From NCBI RefSeq assembly GCF_900451175.1, contig NZ_UGJJ01000001.1:558001-622000 (forward strand): a stretch of 64,000 nucleotides of DNA. The letters run 5' to 3'. The notes below the pieces were generated by a model. That model was not told where the DNA came from and did not search any database. It saw nothing but the letters and a program-made list of their open reading frames with translations. This document shows, piece after piece, positions 37,329 through 46,556 of the stretch (the first letter of the stretch is position 1; each line of letters starts with the position of its first letter). Origin of the DNA: Kingella potus. Its GTDB lineage: Bacteria > Pseudomonadota > Gammaproteobacteria > Burkholderiales > Neisseriaceae. The position numbers and the translations under genes are program-made.

Positions 37329-37964
37329 ATGAAGAAAGAAATTATCTCAGAATTTTGTAACATATTAAAAGAAAGTGATATTTTATTTAAAAACATCGGA
37401 GGGATTTTTGAACTCTATCATAATAATGATGAATTAATTGGAAAATTGGTTTTTCAATTTAAATCAGGAAAACATATGGCATCAGGTGCTTTATGCTCAT
37501 TTTCTCTTACCGAACACATAAATGAAAATATTATTGATAAAAAATTTATTGAGTTAGGTAAACATATACCACAGCTATATCCAACCGTAAATGATTTTAC
37601 AGATAAAAATGATACCCCGAGTAATTTTAAAATATACGGTTCGGAATTTAAGAATGTTAGCCATATATTTAGAAATTATGGAATAATATCAATTTATAAA
37701 CATACATCAAAAAATGAAATCCACAAAATATTAAATGAAATTTTATTTTTATATGTATTTACTATGAGGAATTATTATTTCTGCACACCAGATACAATTA
37801 GCGATGTTCTAAAATATCCCAATTTATATAAATATCCGTTTTTAACAATAGCCATTGTCAAGCATTTAAATGGCTTGCCTCTTGATGATTTTCTTAATAA
37901 TCCACTTTACCAAAGATTGAAAGATTTCAAACTATTTCCAAAAGTTTTAAAATTATTAGTATAG
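37329..37964 (+). CDS. AT-rich hypothetical protein, possible immunity protein
   Basis: A 211-residue soluble protein encoded in sharply AT-rich DNA (Lys, Asn, Ile, Phe codons), unlike every housekeeping gene here. Segments include [40 protein letters not shown] and the C-terminus [13 protein letters not shown] do not recognise the family. It lies just upstream of a decayed Rhs-tip and a SUKH-type immunity gene, so an immunity function is a guess from context. The ATG at 37329 fits AAGG ten bases upstream better than the one at 37320. Confidence 0.6.
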   Translation: MKKEIISEFCNILKESDILFKNIGGIFELYHNNDELIGKLVFQFKSGKHMASGALCSFSLTEHINENIIDKKFIELGKHIPQLYPTVNDFTDKNDTPSNFKIYGSEFKNVSHIFRNYGIISIYKHTSKNEIHKILNEILFLYVFTMRNYYFCTPDTISDVLKYPNLYKYPFLTIAIVKHLNGLPLDDFLNNPLYQRLKDFKLFPKVLKLLV

Positions 37965-38085
37965 CAAGCATAGCCTGTATAAGGCAGGGTGTGTACTTTG
38001 CCACGCACGCGGTTCAAGGCAGCCCGAAACTCCTCCTTTGTTGTTTTCAGGCTGTCTTTTATTGCAAATACCGTCTGAAATTTTA
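37963..38085 (+). repeat. post-immunity-gene module, copy 1
   Basis: Begins AGCAAGCATAGCCTGTATAA directly after the stop of the AT-rich gene, includes a degenerate hairpin repeat (AGGGTGTGTAC...CACGCACGCGG) and ends near a partial DUS (CCGTCTGAAA). A diverged second copy is at 39098-39219. Confidence 0.6.
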
Positions 38086-38103
38086 TGTCTCCAACACCCC
38101 TAC

Positions 38104-38607
38104 CCAACGAGATATGGCGAGTACACTACTTGAAGCGGGCCGAAAAGCGAAAGCAAAGTCTATCCGAATGCCCATCCAACCGTTAAAACCGCAAAACCAG
38201 TATTGTGATGAAGAAACGGGGCTGCATTACAATCTGTTCAGGTATTATGATCCGAAATGTGGGCGGTTTGTTAATCATAATCCGATTAGGCTGCCTGGGG
38301 ATAATAATCTATACTTTTTTTGTTCCAAATATCGCCATTCGGATTGAGCCATTAGGTTTATCCCGTAAAAAAGGATAATTTTTACAGATTATCGAGATTT
38401 AATGCTCCCATTATTGAACCACCCATTAGTAAATATTTGTTAAATAATAAAAAGCAGTATGTCAAAAAGGAAAGGATATAGGTGCTGATAAAGCCAGCTC
38501 AGCATTTAATCAATGGAGTAAGGTGTATTGAAAATTGGGAGCGACAGAAGAATTGAAAAACAAGAACAGAAACTAGGAAAAATTTGTTACAGCAGTTAAT
38601 TTTTGAA
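38104..38607 (+). pseudogene. decayed Rhs core with C-terminal toxin remnant
   Basis: Reading from 38104, the Rhs repeat-associated core is clear: [20 protein letters not shown], then [20 protein letters not shown]7 tract at 38315-38321 shifts the frame; in the next frame [18 protein letters not shown] restores the Rhs PLGL boundary that precedes polymorphic toxin tips. Beyond it, out-of-frame toxin-like pieces follow: FNAPIIEPPISKYLLNNKKQ and KDIGADKASSAFNQWSKVY, then two stops. The 5' part of the Rhs gene is missing, so this is an orphan, inactive tip. Confidence 0.75.
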
Positions 38608-38622
38608 AATCAAGGAATAAAA

Positions 38623-39048
38623 ATGGACAAGGTACTATTGGAAAATTTAAATATCTTTTTTAAGGATAATCCGATTTTGGTTGGTAAGCCTTCTTCAAAT
38701 CAGGAAATACAGGGAATTAAAGATAAATTGAATATATCAATAAACAAAGAATTTGAAGAATTTACTAGAATTTTTGGAGGCTGTCTTATCAACAATCATA
38801 AAATTTATGGCTTTCATAACTGTGAATTTTTGGGATGCGATACAATTATAGATATAAATAATCATTTTAAAGACTTCCTAGTCAACTATTATAATGCAAT
38901 GATTCTTGGTGTTGATGATTGGGGAAATCCCATCTTTATTAATAAAGATGGGCAGATTATCATATTTGATCATGACAATATTGAAGAATCAGTATTGGCA
39001 GAAAATTTCTCAGAATATATACAAAAGTGTCTGGATAAAGAAATATAG
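38623..39048 (+). CDS. SMI1/KNR4 (SUKH)-type immunity protein
   Basis: A 141-residue protein with the SUKH pattern: LVGKPSSNQEIQGIKDKLNI, EFEEFTRIFGGCLINNHKIY, ILGVDDWGNPIFINKDGQII and FDHDNIEESVLAENFSEYI. SUKH proteins commonly neutralise nuclease toxins delivered by Rhs or contact-dependent systems. It starts 15 bp after the last toxin remnant, with AAGGAAT upstream, and is intact although its toxin is broken. Confidence 0.8.
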   Translation: MDKVLLENLNIFFKDNPILVGKPSSNQEIQGIKDKLNISINKEFEEFTRIFGGCLINNHKIYGFHNCEFLGCDTIIDINNHFKDFLVNYYNAMILGVDDWGNPIFINKDGQIIIFDHDNIEESVLAENFSEYIQKCLDKEI

Positions 39049-39097
39049 TATTTAGCAAATATAAATATAGTATTGTAGTGCTGCCACCTATCCAGGT

Positions 39098-39219
39098 AGC
39101 AAAGCATAGCCTGCATAAGATAGGTGTATAGCTCCACCATGCATGTGGTTCACAAGGCAGCCGGAAACCCCCATTCCCCGCTTTCCGGCCGCTGTTAAAT
39201 GCCAATGCCGCTGAAACCT
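39098..39219 (+). repeat. post-immunity-gene module, copy 2
   Basis: Diverged copy of the module at 37963-38085: AGCAAAGCATAGCCTGCATAA, a degenerate hairpin repeat and GCAGCCGGAAACCCC, followed by a DUS (39222 on). The rest of the 39049-39433 gap contains no frame I can support. Confidence 0.55.
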
Positions 39220-39433
39220 GTTTTTCAGACGGCACTTGCTAATAAAAATACCAAACTCAGAGCACTGCCCAATCCTGCGCCATCGAGTAATGCTTGTACC
39301 TGTCGGGTTATCGGCAGCAAACGCATAGAGCGCGAACAGCAAGACCTGCAACACCTACCGAGAGGTAGTGATACCACGCATTTACTTACCCAAGTTGTTG
39401 GGCACGCAATCATAAATCGGATAAGGAATAGAA

Positions 39434-39775
39434 ATGGAAATATACAAAATAATATTATATTTTATAGAATTAAGAGAAACCAATGCTTTAAACAAAAAAA
39501 TAATCAAATCAGATTTAGATATTTTTTTAAAACAGACTAAGTTAAAAATTATACTTAGCTTGCTTTTAAAAGAAAATTTCCTGTTATCTGATGATAATGA
39601 TGAAATTGTTTTGGAGTTATCGATAGAACGGGAAACTTTGAATGGCACTATCGACATAACAGATTCCAAAGGAAACTATTACCTGAAAGAGACAACTATC
39701 AACATTCATGAAGAATATATAAAATATTTAGCAAAAATAATTAATCATTCGATTGATAAAATTTCCAAAATATAA
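39434..39775 (+). CDS. small AT-rich hypothetical protein
   Basis: A 113-residue protein preceded by AAGGAAT five bases before the ATG. It is rich in Lys, Ile, Leu and Asn (FIELRETNALNKKIIKSDLD; ETTINIHEEYIKYLAKIINH). No motif is recognised. Composition, size and position after a second copy of the module make it likely to be another orphan immunity-type gene, which is inference only. Confidence 0.55.
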   Translation: MEIYKIILYFIELRETNALNKKIIKSDLDIFLKQTKLKIILSLLLKENFLLSDDNDEIVLELSIERETLNGTIDITDSKGNYYLKETTINIHEEYIKYLAKIINHSIDKISKI

Positions 39776-40089
39776 TCCAAAGCCACCAGGAACAAACCGG
39801 ACATACCGGCCAACCTGCTGCAGTCCGCACGCCTGCTAATGCCGACGGCGCAAACCGCGTTTCCGTATCATTTCCTGCCACCGCGTTCTCCATTCAGACG
39901 GCGGCTTGCAGCGCAAACAATAGCTGCCCGCCCGCGAATGCGGCGGTGCGCCCGATAAGCAGGACTTGTCTGCCGAAATACGCCTCCGGCAACCTGCACC
40001 GCTGCAATATTCCGCTGTCCGTATGGCGGCAGCGGCAAATACAGGCAGACAGTCGGTGTGGTTGCAGCAGAAACGGAAAATGAAGATAA

Positions 40090-40131
40090 AAAAACGGAGT
40101 CTTGCGCCAACAGGCAAAAGACTCCGTTTTT
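40090..40131 (-). terminator. strong intrinsic terminator hairpin
   Basis: Arms AAAAACGGAGTCTT (40090-40103) and AAGACTCCGTTTTT (40118-40131), perfect over 14 bp. On the minus strand the hairpin is followed by seven T, fitting termination of argD transcripts 160 bp after the gene. Confidence 0.65.
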
Positions 40132-40245
40132 CCACAGCCGCAGCCGAATGCCGGATTCCGGTTTGCGGCAATGGATCTCGGGCAAATAAAAAGCCGGACA
40201 TCGGGCGGGAAACGCCGATTGGCCGGACTTTTGTCTGCGGCGGGC

Positions 40246-40285
40246 TTTTCAGACGGCCTGCGCGAATGCAGAGGCCGTCTGAAAA
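40246..40285 (-). terminator. inverted DUS pair after argD
   Basis: TTTTCAGACGGCCT (40246-40259) and AGGCCGTCTGAAAA (40272-40285), 4 bp 3' of the argD stop. Confidence 0.55.
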
Positions 40286-40289
40286 CGGT

Positions 40290-41477
40290 TTACTGCGTTT
40301 GCAGCCATTGTTCCGCCGCCGCTGTGAGGCGCGGCAGGGCTTGGGCGAGGTCTTCGTCGCTAAGCAGCAGGCTCGGGGCGAGGCGGATGACGTTTGTGCC
40401 GGCGGTGAGCAGCATCACGCCGTGTTGCAGGGCGGCAGCGGTAAAGGAGGCGGCTTTGCCCGCGTAGGCTTCGGCGAGGACGCAGCCGATCAGCAGACCC
40501 TGACCGCGCACACTTTGGAAAATGCCGGTGTCGCGGCCGAGTTTTTCGAGGGCGGCGGTCAAGGCCGCGCCTTGCCTGACGGCGTTGGCAAGGGTGTCTT
40601 CGCGGCAGATGAGATCAAAGGCGGCACAACCGACGGCGCAGGACAGGGGGTTGCCGCCGAATGTGGTGCCGTGCGTGCCGGGTGCGAAAGCGGGCGCAAG
40701 GCGGTCGGTGGTGAGCATGGCGGCGAGGGGGATGCCGCTGCCGAGGGCTTTCGCGCTGGTGAGGATGTCGGGGGCGATGCCGGTGTGCTGGTAGGCAAAC
40801 AGCCTGCCGGTGCGCCCCATGCCGGTTTGCACTTCGTCGAAAATCAGGGCGGCTTGGAAACGGTCGCACAGCTCGCGGGCGGTGCGTAAAAATTCGGGCG
40901 TGGCGGGCAGTACGCCGCTTTCGCCCTGTACGGGTTCGATGATGACGGCGCAGGTTTGTTCCGACACGGCTGCGGCCAGGGCGGCGGGATCGTTGAAAGG
41001 AACGTGGACGATGCCTTCGGGCAGGGGGGCGAAGTCGCGGCTGTATTTGGGCTGGCCGCCGACGGACACGGTAAACAGGGTGCGGCCGTGGAAGGCGTTG
41101 GTGCAGGCAACGATTTGGTGTTTGCTCCCGCCGAAAGTGTCGCGGGCGTATTTGCGGGCGAGTTTGAGGGCGGCTTCGTTGGCCTCCGCGCCGGAATTGC
41201 AGAAAAACACTTTGTCGGCAAAGGTGTTTTCCACCAGGCGGCGGGCAAGCTCTTGCGCGGGAACGGTGGTGTAGATGTTGGAGATGTGCCAGAGTTTGTG
41301 CGCCTGCTCCGCGAGGGCGGCGATAAGGGCGGGATGGCAGTGGCCGAGTGCATTGACGGCGATGCCGCCGGCAAGATCGATGTATTCGCGCCCGTCTGTG
41401 TCCCACACCCGGCTGCCGAGTGCGCGGTCGGGGATGACGGGGGCGAAGGAAAAATTGGGGGTGAGGTAGTTTTGCAT
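40290..41477 (-). CDS. argD: acetylornithine aminotransferase
   Basis: PLP enzyme of arginine synthesis (N-acetylglutamate semialdehyde to N-acetylornithine), often also acting on succinyl-diaminopimelate semialdehyde. The 395-residue sequence has [40 protein letters not shown] and [15 protein letters not shown]. The PLP lysine is in [11 protein letters not shown] (about residue 243), and [15 protein letters not shown] follows. The start has AAGGAA upstream. It is monocistronic. Confidence 0.93.
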   Translation of the reverse strand: MQNYLTPNFSFAPVIPDRALGSRVWDTDGREYIDLAGGIAVNALGHCHPALIAALAEQAHKLWHISNIYTTVPAQELARRLVENTFADKVFFCNSGAEANEAALKLARKYARDTFGGSKHQIVACTNAFHGRTLFTVSVGGQPKYSRDFAPLPEGIVHVPFNDPAALAAAVSEQTCAVIIEPVQGESGVLPATPEFLRTARELCDRFQAALIFDEVQTGMGRTGRLFAYQHTGIAPDILTSAKALGSGIPLAAMLTTDRLAPAFAPGTHGTTFGGNPLSCAVGCAAFDLICREDTLANAVRQGAALTAALEKLGRDTGIFQSVRGQGLLIGCVLAEAYAGKAASFTAAALQHGVMLLTAGTNVIRLAPSLLLSDEDLAQALPRLTAAAEQWLQTQ

Positions 41478-41656
41478 AGTGTGTTCCTTTATCGGAATAT
41501 CGGGAATGTTCGGACAGCACGGCCTTGTTTCAGGCCGTCTGAAAAAACGGCCGGCGCGGCTTGGTACAGGAACATATTTTTCTACGGGTGCGCAACAAGG
41601 TTTTCAGACGGCCTTTTGCACGGGAAACGGCATTATGCGCCGCCCTGCCCTGTTTC

Positions 41657-42256
41657 TCAAACCAGCCCGGCCGTCTGAAAAAACGCGCGGTAGGCTTCGG
41701 CCTTTTTCGCCAGGCTCAAAGGATAGGCGCGGGAAGTGGACGGCAGACGCGTGAGCGTGAGTTCGCGGCCGGCATAGGGAAAGGACACGCTTTCGCCCGT
41801 TTTCGGCATTTTGATACCGCCGCCCTGCACATCAAGCAGGATTTCCGTGGCCTTGCCGCCCGTGGTGCCGATAAAGCGGCAGGCAGGTATCTGCCGCAAC
41901 ACCTCATGCAGATCAACGGGTTCCACCACCTGCAAAAACGCATCCGAAGCATTGCCGCGCCCGCGTATGGCTTTATACACCGTGGGGCAGGAAGCAATGC
42001 CGCGCTGCGCCAGAAAGGCTTTGATTTTTTCCGCGTCAAACGCTTTTTCAGACGGCCTTTGGAAATGGGCCGGATCGTTGAAAAACACCAGCCCGTACAC
42101 ACGCCACATATCGTTTTGGAAATTGGGATAATGAAATTCCATCGTCCGCTTCTCCTGCGCGGGCGGGAAAGTGCCCATCAGCATAACGGTGGCCTGCGGC
42201 GGCAGGAAGGGCGGGAACGGGCGGACTTCGACAAGGGGCGTTTCGGTTGCGGACAT
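41657..42256 (-). CDS. uracil-DNA-glycosylase-superfamily protein
   Basis: A 199-residue protein with the glycosylase-superfamily N-terminal pattern VMLMGTFPPAQEKRTMEFHY and a later PACRFIGTTGGKATEILLD. This is the layout of MUG/TDG-like family members annotated as uracil-DNA glycosylase family. The damaged base it acts on cannot be read. The start at 42256 has a strong CAGGAGA site. A DUS is embedded in frame (QRPSEKA). It is divergent from the methyltransferase gene. Confidence 0.65.
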   Translation of the reverse strand: MSATETPLVEVRPFPPFLPPQATVMLMGTFPPAQEKRTMEFHYPNFQNDMWRVYGLVFFNDPAHFQRPSEKAFDAEKIKAFLAQRGIASCPTVYKAIRGRGNASDAFLQVVEPVDLHEVLRQIPACRFIGTTGGKATEILLDVQGGGIKMPKTGESVSFPYAGRELTLTRLPSTSRAYPLSLAKKAEAYRAFFQTAGLV

Positions 42257-42450
42257 GGTTTTTCTCCTGTTGCGCATTGGCGGCATCCGGCTGGCTGCGC
42301 GCCGACCGAACGCGGCGATTGAACCACGCACCTCCTCCGCTTGGCAACCGCCGCCCCTTTTCAGACGGCCTGCCGCTTGGCAGGCGCAGCCGCGCGGCGT
42401 ATAGTAGAAAAATGCAAACCGTTACTGTTTGTCTGATTTGGAGAACCCTG

Positions 42451-43272
42451 ATGAGTGAGAAAATTTCCCCGAAAGATGTAACCGTACTGTCCGCCACCAT
42501 GCTGATTCCCCTGTGGGCCAAAGCCGTGGAATACAGCCGCCCCGACCCGCTGCTGCGCGATGCCGAAGCCGCGCGTATGCTCGGCATGATCGACTACGAC
42601 TTCGCCCCGTTTGCCAAAGCCAAAGCCTCGCAGCCGGGCTGCTGCGGACGCGCCAGACTGCTCGACGACATGGCGCAGCGGTTTATCGGCGAACACCCCG
42701 ATGCCGTCGTCGTCCAGCTCGGTGCCGGTTTGGACGCACGCTACGAACGCATGGGCAGGCCGCAGGTAACGGCCTGGTACGACTTGGATCTGCCCGAAGT
42801 CATCGAGGTGCGGCGCAGGCTGCTGCCCGAATCGGGCAACACCTATCTCGGCGCATCTCTGTTTGACGAAAGCTGGATCGACACCGCCGCCGCACACGGC
42901 AAACCGGTGCTGCTGATTATCGAAGGCGTGCTGATGTATTTTGAAGAAGAACGGGTGCAGGCGTTTTTGCAAACGGTGCAGCGCAAGCTCCCCGGCACAC
43001 AGATCGTGATGGACACGCTGTTCAAAAGAATGGTCGGCAAAGCCCAGCAACACGACGCGCTCAGCCAAATGGGCGAAAAACCGCCCGAATTTCTCTGGGG
43101 CATCGGCAACGCAAACGACGTACTCAAACTCGCCCCCGGCAGCAGCCTGATTGAAGAAATCTACCTCAGCAGCGTGTGCGCCCCGCGCTACCCCTTTATC
43201 CTGCGCATGATTTACAAAACAAAATGGGGCAGGGAAAACATGGATATGCGGATACTGCGGATACAGCTTTAA
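42451..43272 (+). CDS. class I SAM methyltransferase, TcmP/LCM family
   Basis: A 273-residue O-methyltransferase-like protein of the leucine-carboxyl-methyltransferase (TcmP, PPM1-like) family. It has VVVQLGAGLDARYERMGRPQ as SAM motif, WYDLDLPEVIEVRRRLLPES and LLIIEGVLMYFEEERVQAFL. The substrate is unknown; in this family it may be a small molecule or peptide carboxyl group. The start at 42451 has GGAGA eight bases upstream. It is a single gene with a DUS pair behind it. Confidence 0.8.
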   Translation: MSEKISPKDVTVLSATMLIPLWAKAVEYSRPDPLLRDAEAARMLGMIDYDFAPFAKAKASQPGCCGRARLLDDMAQRFIGEHPDAVVVQLGAGLDARYERMGRPQVTAWYDLDLPEVIEVRRRLLPESGNTYLGASLFDESWIDTAAAHGKPVLLIIEGVLMYFEEERVQAFLQTVQRKLPGTQIVMDTLFKRMVGKAQQHDALSQMGEKPPEFLWGIGNANDVLKLAPGSSLIEEIYLSSVCAPRYPFILRMIYKTKWGRENMDMRILRIQL

Positions 43273-43292
43273 TCCAAGCCCCACACATGTTC

Positions 43293-43519
43293 AGGCCGTC
43301 TGAAAACAGTATTTCGGGTTTTCAGACGGCCTCTTAACTTGCTTTCGCGCTGACGGCCTGTGTGAGGTGTGTAGCACAGCCGCACACACGGCTTGAATAT
43401 TCAGACGGCCTCTGTATCCGCATAACGTAAAACGCGTGCTATACACGAATCGCTTAAAACGCGTGCGCCGCCGGGGCGACACACCCTACGGCGGAGAATC
43501 CGGCCCGTACGCCGCTCGG
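43293..43519. repeat. dispersed 200-bp repeat, copy 1
   Basis: Starts as the inverted DUS pair behind the methyltransferase gene (43293-43332), continues CTTAACTTGCTTTCGCG and contains a hairpin repeat at about 43460-43493. It ends CGTACGCCGCTCGG. A closely matching copy lies at 50725-50922. Confidence 0.85.
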
Positions 43520-43552
43520 ACGGCACGCCCTGCGGCGGGCAAAACGGACAAG

Positions 43553-43584
43553 AGGCCGTCTGAAAACCTGTTTTCAGACGGCCT
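43553..43584 (-). terminator. inverted DUS pair after cls
   Basis: AGGCCGTCTGAAAA and TTTTCAGACGGCCT, 41 bp 3' of the cardiolipin synthase stop. Confidence 0.55.
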
Positions 43585-43624
43585 CTTCGCTCTGTGCCGT
43601 TTATATAAAACAGGGGGGCAGGAT

Positions 43625-45118
43625 TTACAGCAGCGGGCTCATCAGGCGGACGGTGTTTTCCGCCAGCAGCCACCATTTCGGCCGCCGCTGCCATTCGTCG
43701 ACGCAGACGTAGCGGCATTCGGCCAGATAGCCCTGCTGCAAGCTGCGGATGCGCGCCGTGGTGTCGCTGTCGTAGATGGCGAGGCTGATTTCGAGATTGA
43801 GGAAGAAGCTGCGCATATCCATGTTTACCGTGCCGAAGAGGGCGTAGTCTTCGTCTACGGTCATGGTTTTGGCGTGCAGCAGGCCGCCATCAAACAGGGC
43901 GATTTTCACGCCGGCGGACAAAAGCAGCGGGTAGTAGGCGCGGGAGGCGTAGCGCACCGGCAGGGAATCGACTTTGGCCGGCAGGATGAGGACGACTTCC
44001 ACGCCGCGTTTGGCGGCGGTGGTGAGGGCGGTAAGCAGCGGCTCGTCGGGAACGAAATACGGAGTGGTGATGATGATGCTGCGGGTGGCGGAGTGTACCG
44101 CGCTGACGATGGTTTCGTAGATGACGCGGTCGCTTTGGTCGGGAGCGGAGGGGATGACTTGGGCAACAACGCTGCCGCGCCCGATGTTTTCGGACAGCAG
44201 CACGGGGATGCGGTCTTTATGCTCGGTAAGGTAGCGTTGGATGTCGTGCAGGTTTTCGTCGGCCTCCACGGCGAGATCGGCAAAAAATACGGCGGACATT
44301 TCCAAAACGACGGGGCCGGTGCAGCGCATCATGACATCCACCCATTGCCCCACGCCGGAATCCTGTTTGAAAAAGCGGGGATCGACCAGGTTGTAGCTGC
44401 CGGTGTAGCCGGTTTTCCCGTCGATAACAAGGATTTTGCGGTGGTTGCGCAAATCGCTGCGGGTAAAGAAGGTGCGCAGGATGCCGACGGGCAGCGAGGC
44501 GTGTACTTCCACGCCGGCATCGCACAGGGTCTGCACCCAACGGCTGTCGAAAAAGCTGCTGCTGCCCACCGCATCGGCCAGCACCGCGCAGTCGGCACCG
44601 CGCTGCGCCGCACGCACCACCGCATCCAGCAATTCTTCAATCCGCCCCTGCGGCTCGATAATGTAAAACGCCAACAGGCAGGAATGCTGCGCCGATTCGA
44701 TGTCGGCGAGCATGGAGTCGATAATGGTGTCGGTGTCGGCAAGCAGGGTCATGGCGTTGCCCTTGGTCGCACCCAGCCCCATGACACGCTCGGCAATGCG
44801 GCTGATGCCGTGGTAGTGCGGCAAAACCTCCCCTGCGGTGGAACGGTAGTGTTCGGACAGGTATGTCCCGACAAAGCCCTGATAGAAACGGTTCATCTCT
44901 TCGCTGCGCTTGGCGCGTGCCGTGCCGAGACGCGGTTCGCCCACCAAAAGATAGGCAGCCACGCCGAAAAGCGGGAAGAGAAACAGGAGGATGAGCCAGG
45001 CAAACGCCGTACCGACATTGCGCTGCTTGTACAGCACGCGCACCACGCAGGCCAGCGCGGCGCAGGTGTGGGCGGCCAGGACGATTTCGCCGAAGGTAAC
45101 GGGAGGGGAAACGGCCAT
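43625..45118 (-). CDS. cls: cardiolipin synthase
   Basis: A 497-residue phospholipase-D-superfamily enzyme joining two phosphatidylglycerols into cardiolipin. Two N-terminal membrane helices (FGEIVLAAHTCAALACVVRV; FAWLILLFLFPLFGVAAYLL) precede two HKD motifs: HRKILVIDGK (about residue 226) and HAKTMTVDED (about 415). FYIIEPQGRIEELLDA is also typical. Length and architecture are those of ClsA. The start has GGAG upstream. Confidence 0.92.
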   Translation of the reverse strand: MAVSPPVTFGEIVLAAHTCAALACVVRVLYKQRNVGTAFAWLILLFLFPLFGVAAYLLVGEPRLGTARAKRSEEMNRFYQGFVGTYLSEHYRSTAGEVLPHYHGISRIAERVMGLGATKGNAMTLLADTDTIIDSMLADIESAQHSCLLAFYIIEPQGRIEELLDAVVRAAQRGADCAVLADAVGSSSFFDSRWVQTLCDAGVEVHASLPVGILRTFFTRSDLRNHRKILVIDGKTGYTGSYNLVDPRFFKQDSGVGQWVDVMMRCTGPVVLEMSAVFFADLAVEADENLHDIQRYLTEHKDRIPVLLSENIGRGSVVAQVIPSAPDQSDRVIYETIVSAVHSATRSIIITTPYFVPDEPLLTALTTAAKRGVEVVLILPAKVDSLPVRYASRAYYPLLLSAGVKIALFDGGLLHAKTMTVDEDYALFGTVNMDMRSFFLNLEISLAIYDSDTTARIRSLQQGYLAECRYVCVDEWQRRPKWWLLAENTVRLMSPLL

Positions 45119-45821
45119 ATGTCGTCGCTCCGTGGGGAAAACGGCGGATTATAGGCGGCGGACGGGGCAGACAGAAACAGGCGGGACGGAAGGCGCGCTA
45201 TGGCGGGATACGGCATCAGGCCGTCTGAAAACGGAATCTGCGTTTTCAGACGGCCTGTTTTCATTTTGTCCTGCCGTATCCTGTGTAGCGTGTATCGCGC
45301 GGCGGCGCACGCGTTTCCTGATTTTCGGGAAGACAGATGGTTGCAGTTTGCAAAACCGCTTTCCCCACTTGCAAACGCAGCCGAAAGGCAAAATCCCCAC
45401 CCTAACCCTACCCCGCAGGCGGGAGAGGGAAATCAGCCCCGTCCGTGCGCAAAGGCCGTCTGAAAAACGATACCTGCCGTTTGCGCGGGGATACGGCTCT
45501 ACCGCGCATCCGTTTGCCAAGATTCGGATAACGGCCTCAAACCGCGTGCGTCGCTTCGCCATATACCCTGCACAAATCCCGCGTAGGGTGTGCCGCTCTA
45601 AGCGGCGCATGCATTTTCCGGCTTGTTAAAAATAAGGCCGTCTGAAAATCTGCTTTGCGTGATTTTCAGACGGCCTCTGCATCTGCGCAGGGTGTGTGGC
45701 TCTGCCACGCACGCGGTTTGGAATATTGTGTGTCGGCCTGCACGGCGGGGGAAAGTTAAGAAAGCCGCGCGGACGCATTGTAAAGGCGTTCGCGCGGCCC
45801 GTTGTCCTGCGACGGAGCGGT
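45119..45821. other. 703-bp gap with DUS pairs and hairpin repeats
   Basis: No gene seen. It holds inverted DUS pairs at 45218-45256 and 45635-45676, hairpin repeats at about 45582-45612 (GGGTGTGCCGC...GCGGCGCATGC) and 45687-45719 (AGGGTGTGTGGC...GCCACGCACGCGG), and a CCCCACCCTAACCCTACCCC stretch. Confidence 0.7.
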
Positions 45822-46556
45822 TTATTGTCCGCAGAGCGACTGCACGGCGGGGGGAACGGTGCCGCTGCACACCCAGGTAATGGTTTTTTCTTCCTGCAAG
45901 GGCAGCAGCACCATAGTCTGTTCGCCTTCGACGGGAACGGCAGTGATGGTGCCTTGGAGGATGCTGACGTTTTCCCAGTGTTTGCGCTGGTTTTCATTGA
46001 GTATCAGGGCTTCGGTGATGCGGTTCAGCTCCACACCTTCCGATACCTGGCCGGCAACGAAATTCTGCGCGGCCACCAGCGCGTCGGCGGGGGAATCGGC
46101 AGCGGGGGCGGGTTTCTGCTCAATCTGCGGGGCGGGGTTGCCGGTTACGGGCGAAACGGCCACGGGCTCTTCCAAGCCGGCCAGTTTGTAAACGGGCTGG
46201 ACGATGTGGTTGAACTGCGGGGCATACTGCGTAACCGCCGCGCAGACTCCGGCCAGCAGCAGGCAGGCAAAGCCGAGAATCAGACCCGCCAGAGCCGCGC
46301 CGCCCTGCCCTTTGAAGCCGAGTACCACGGCAAGTACGGCAAACACGGCAGGCAGGACATAGGCGGGCACGCCCAAGCCGGGCAGCAGGCCGGAGAGGCC
46401 GGCAATATTGAGGACGGGCAGCACCGCAAAGGCCAAAATACCGCACAGCAGAGCGGCCGATGCGGCGGCGGAGCCGGGACGGGCCGCTTTTTTGGCGGCT
46501 GATGTCTGGTCAAACGGGGTATTTTTTTTGAATAGGGAGCCGGAGAGTTTCGCCAT
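45822..46556 (-). CDS. polytopic membrane protein with C-terminal soluble domain
   Basis: A 244-residue protein: a cytoplasmic start with a lysine patch, then three or four hydrophobic segments (ASAALLCGILAFAVLPVLNI, VLPAVFAVLAVVLGF, ALAGLILGFACLLLAGVCAA). A proline/alanine linker (about 130-150) and an exported domain with two cysteines (TWVCSGTV, LCGQ at the end) follow. The membrane part recalls DUF4190-type modules, as does the gene at 55217. Function unknown. Confidence 0.65.
   Translation of the reverse strand: MAKLSGSLFKKNTPFDQTSAAKKAARPGSAAASAALLCGILAFAVLPVLNIAGLSGLLPGLGVPAYVLPAVFAVLAVVLGFKGQGGAALAGLILGFACLLLAGVCAAVTQYAPQFNHIVQPVYKLAGLEEPVAVSPVTGNPAPQIEQKPAPAADSPADALVAAQNFVAGQVSEGVELNRITEALILNENQRKHWENVSILQGTITAVPVEGEQTMVLLPLQEEKTITWVCSGTVPPAVQSLCGQ

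Larger units (their letters stand above)
39776..40289. other. 514-bp gap between the toxin islet and argD
   Basis: Composition returns to GC-rich. I see no supportable gene. It contains a perfect 14-bp hairpin with a T run (40090-40131) and an inverted DUS pair (40246-40285). Confidence 0.6.

Noticed and set aside
39225..39413. Minus-strand 62-codon frame in the toxin islet
   Set aside because: Cys/Ser/Arg-rich start, no ribosome site, no recognisable motif.
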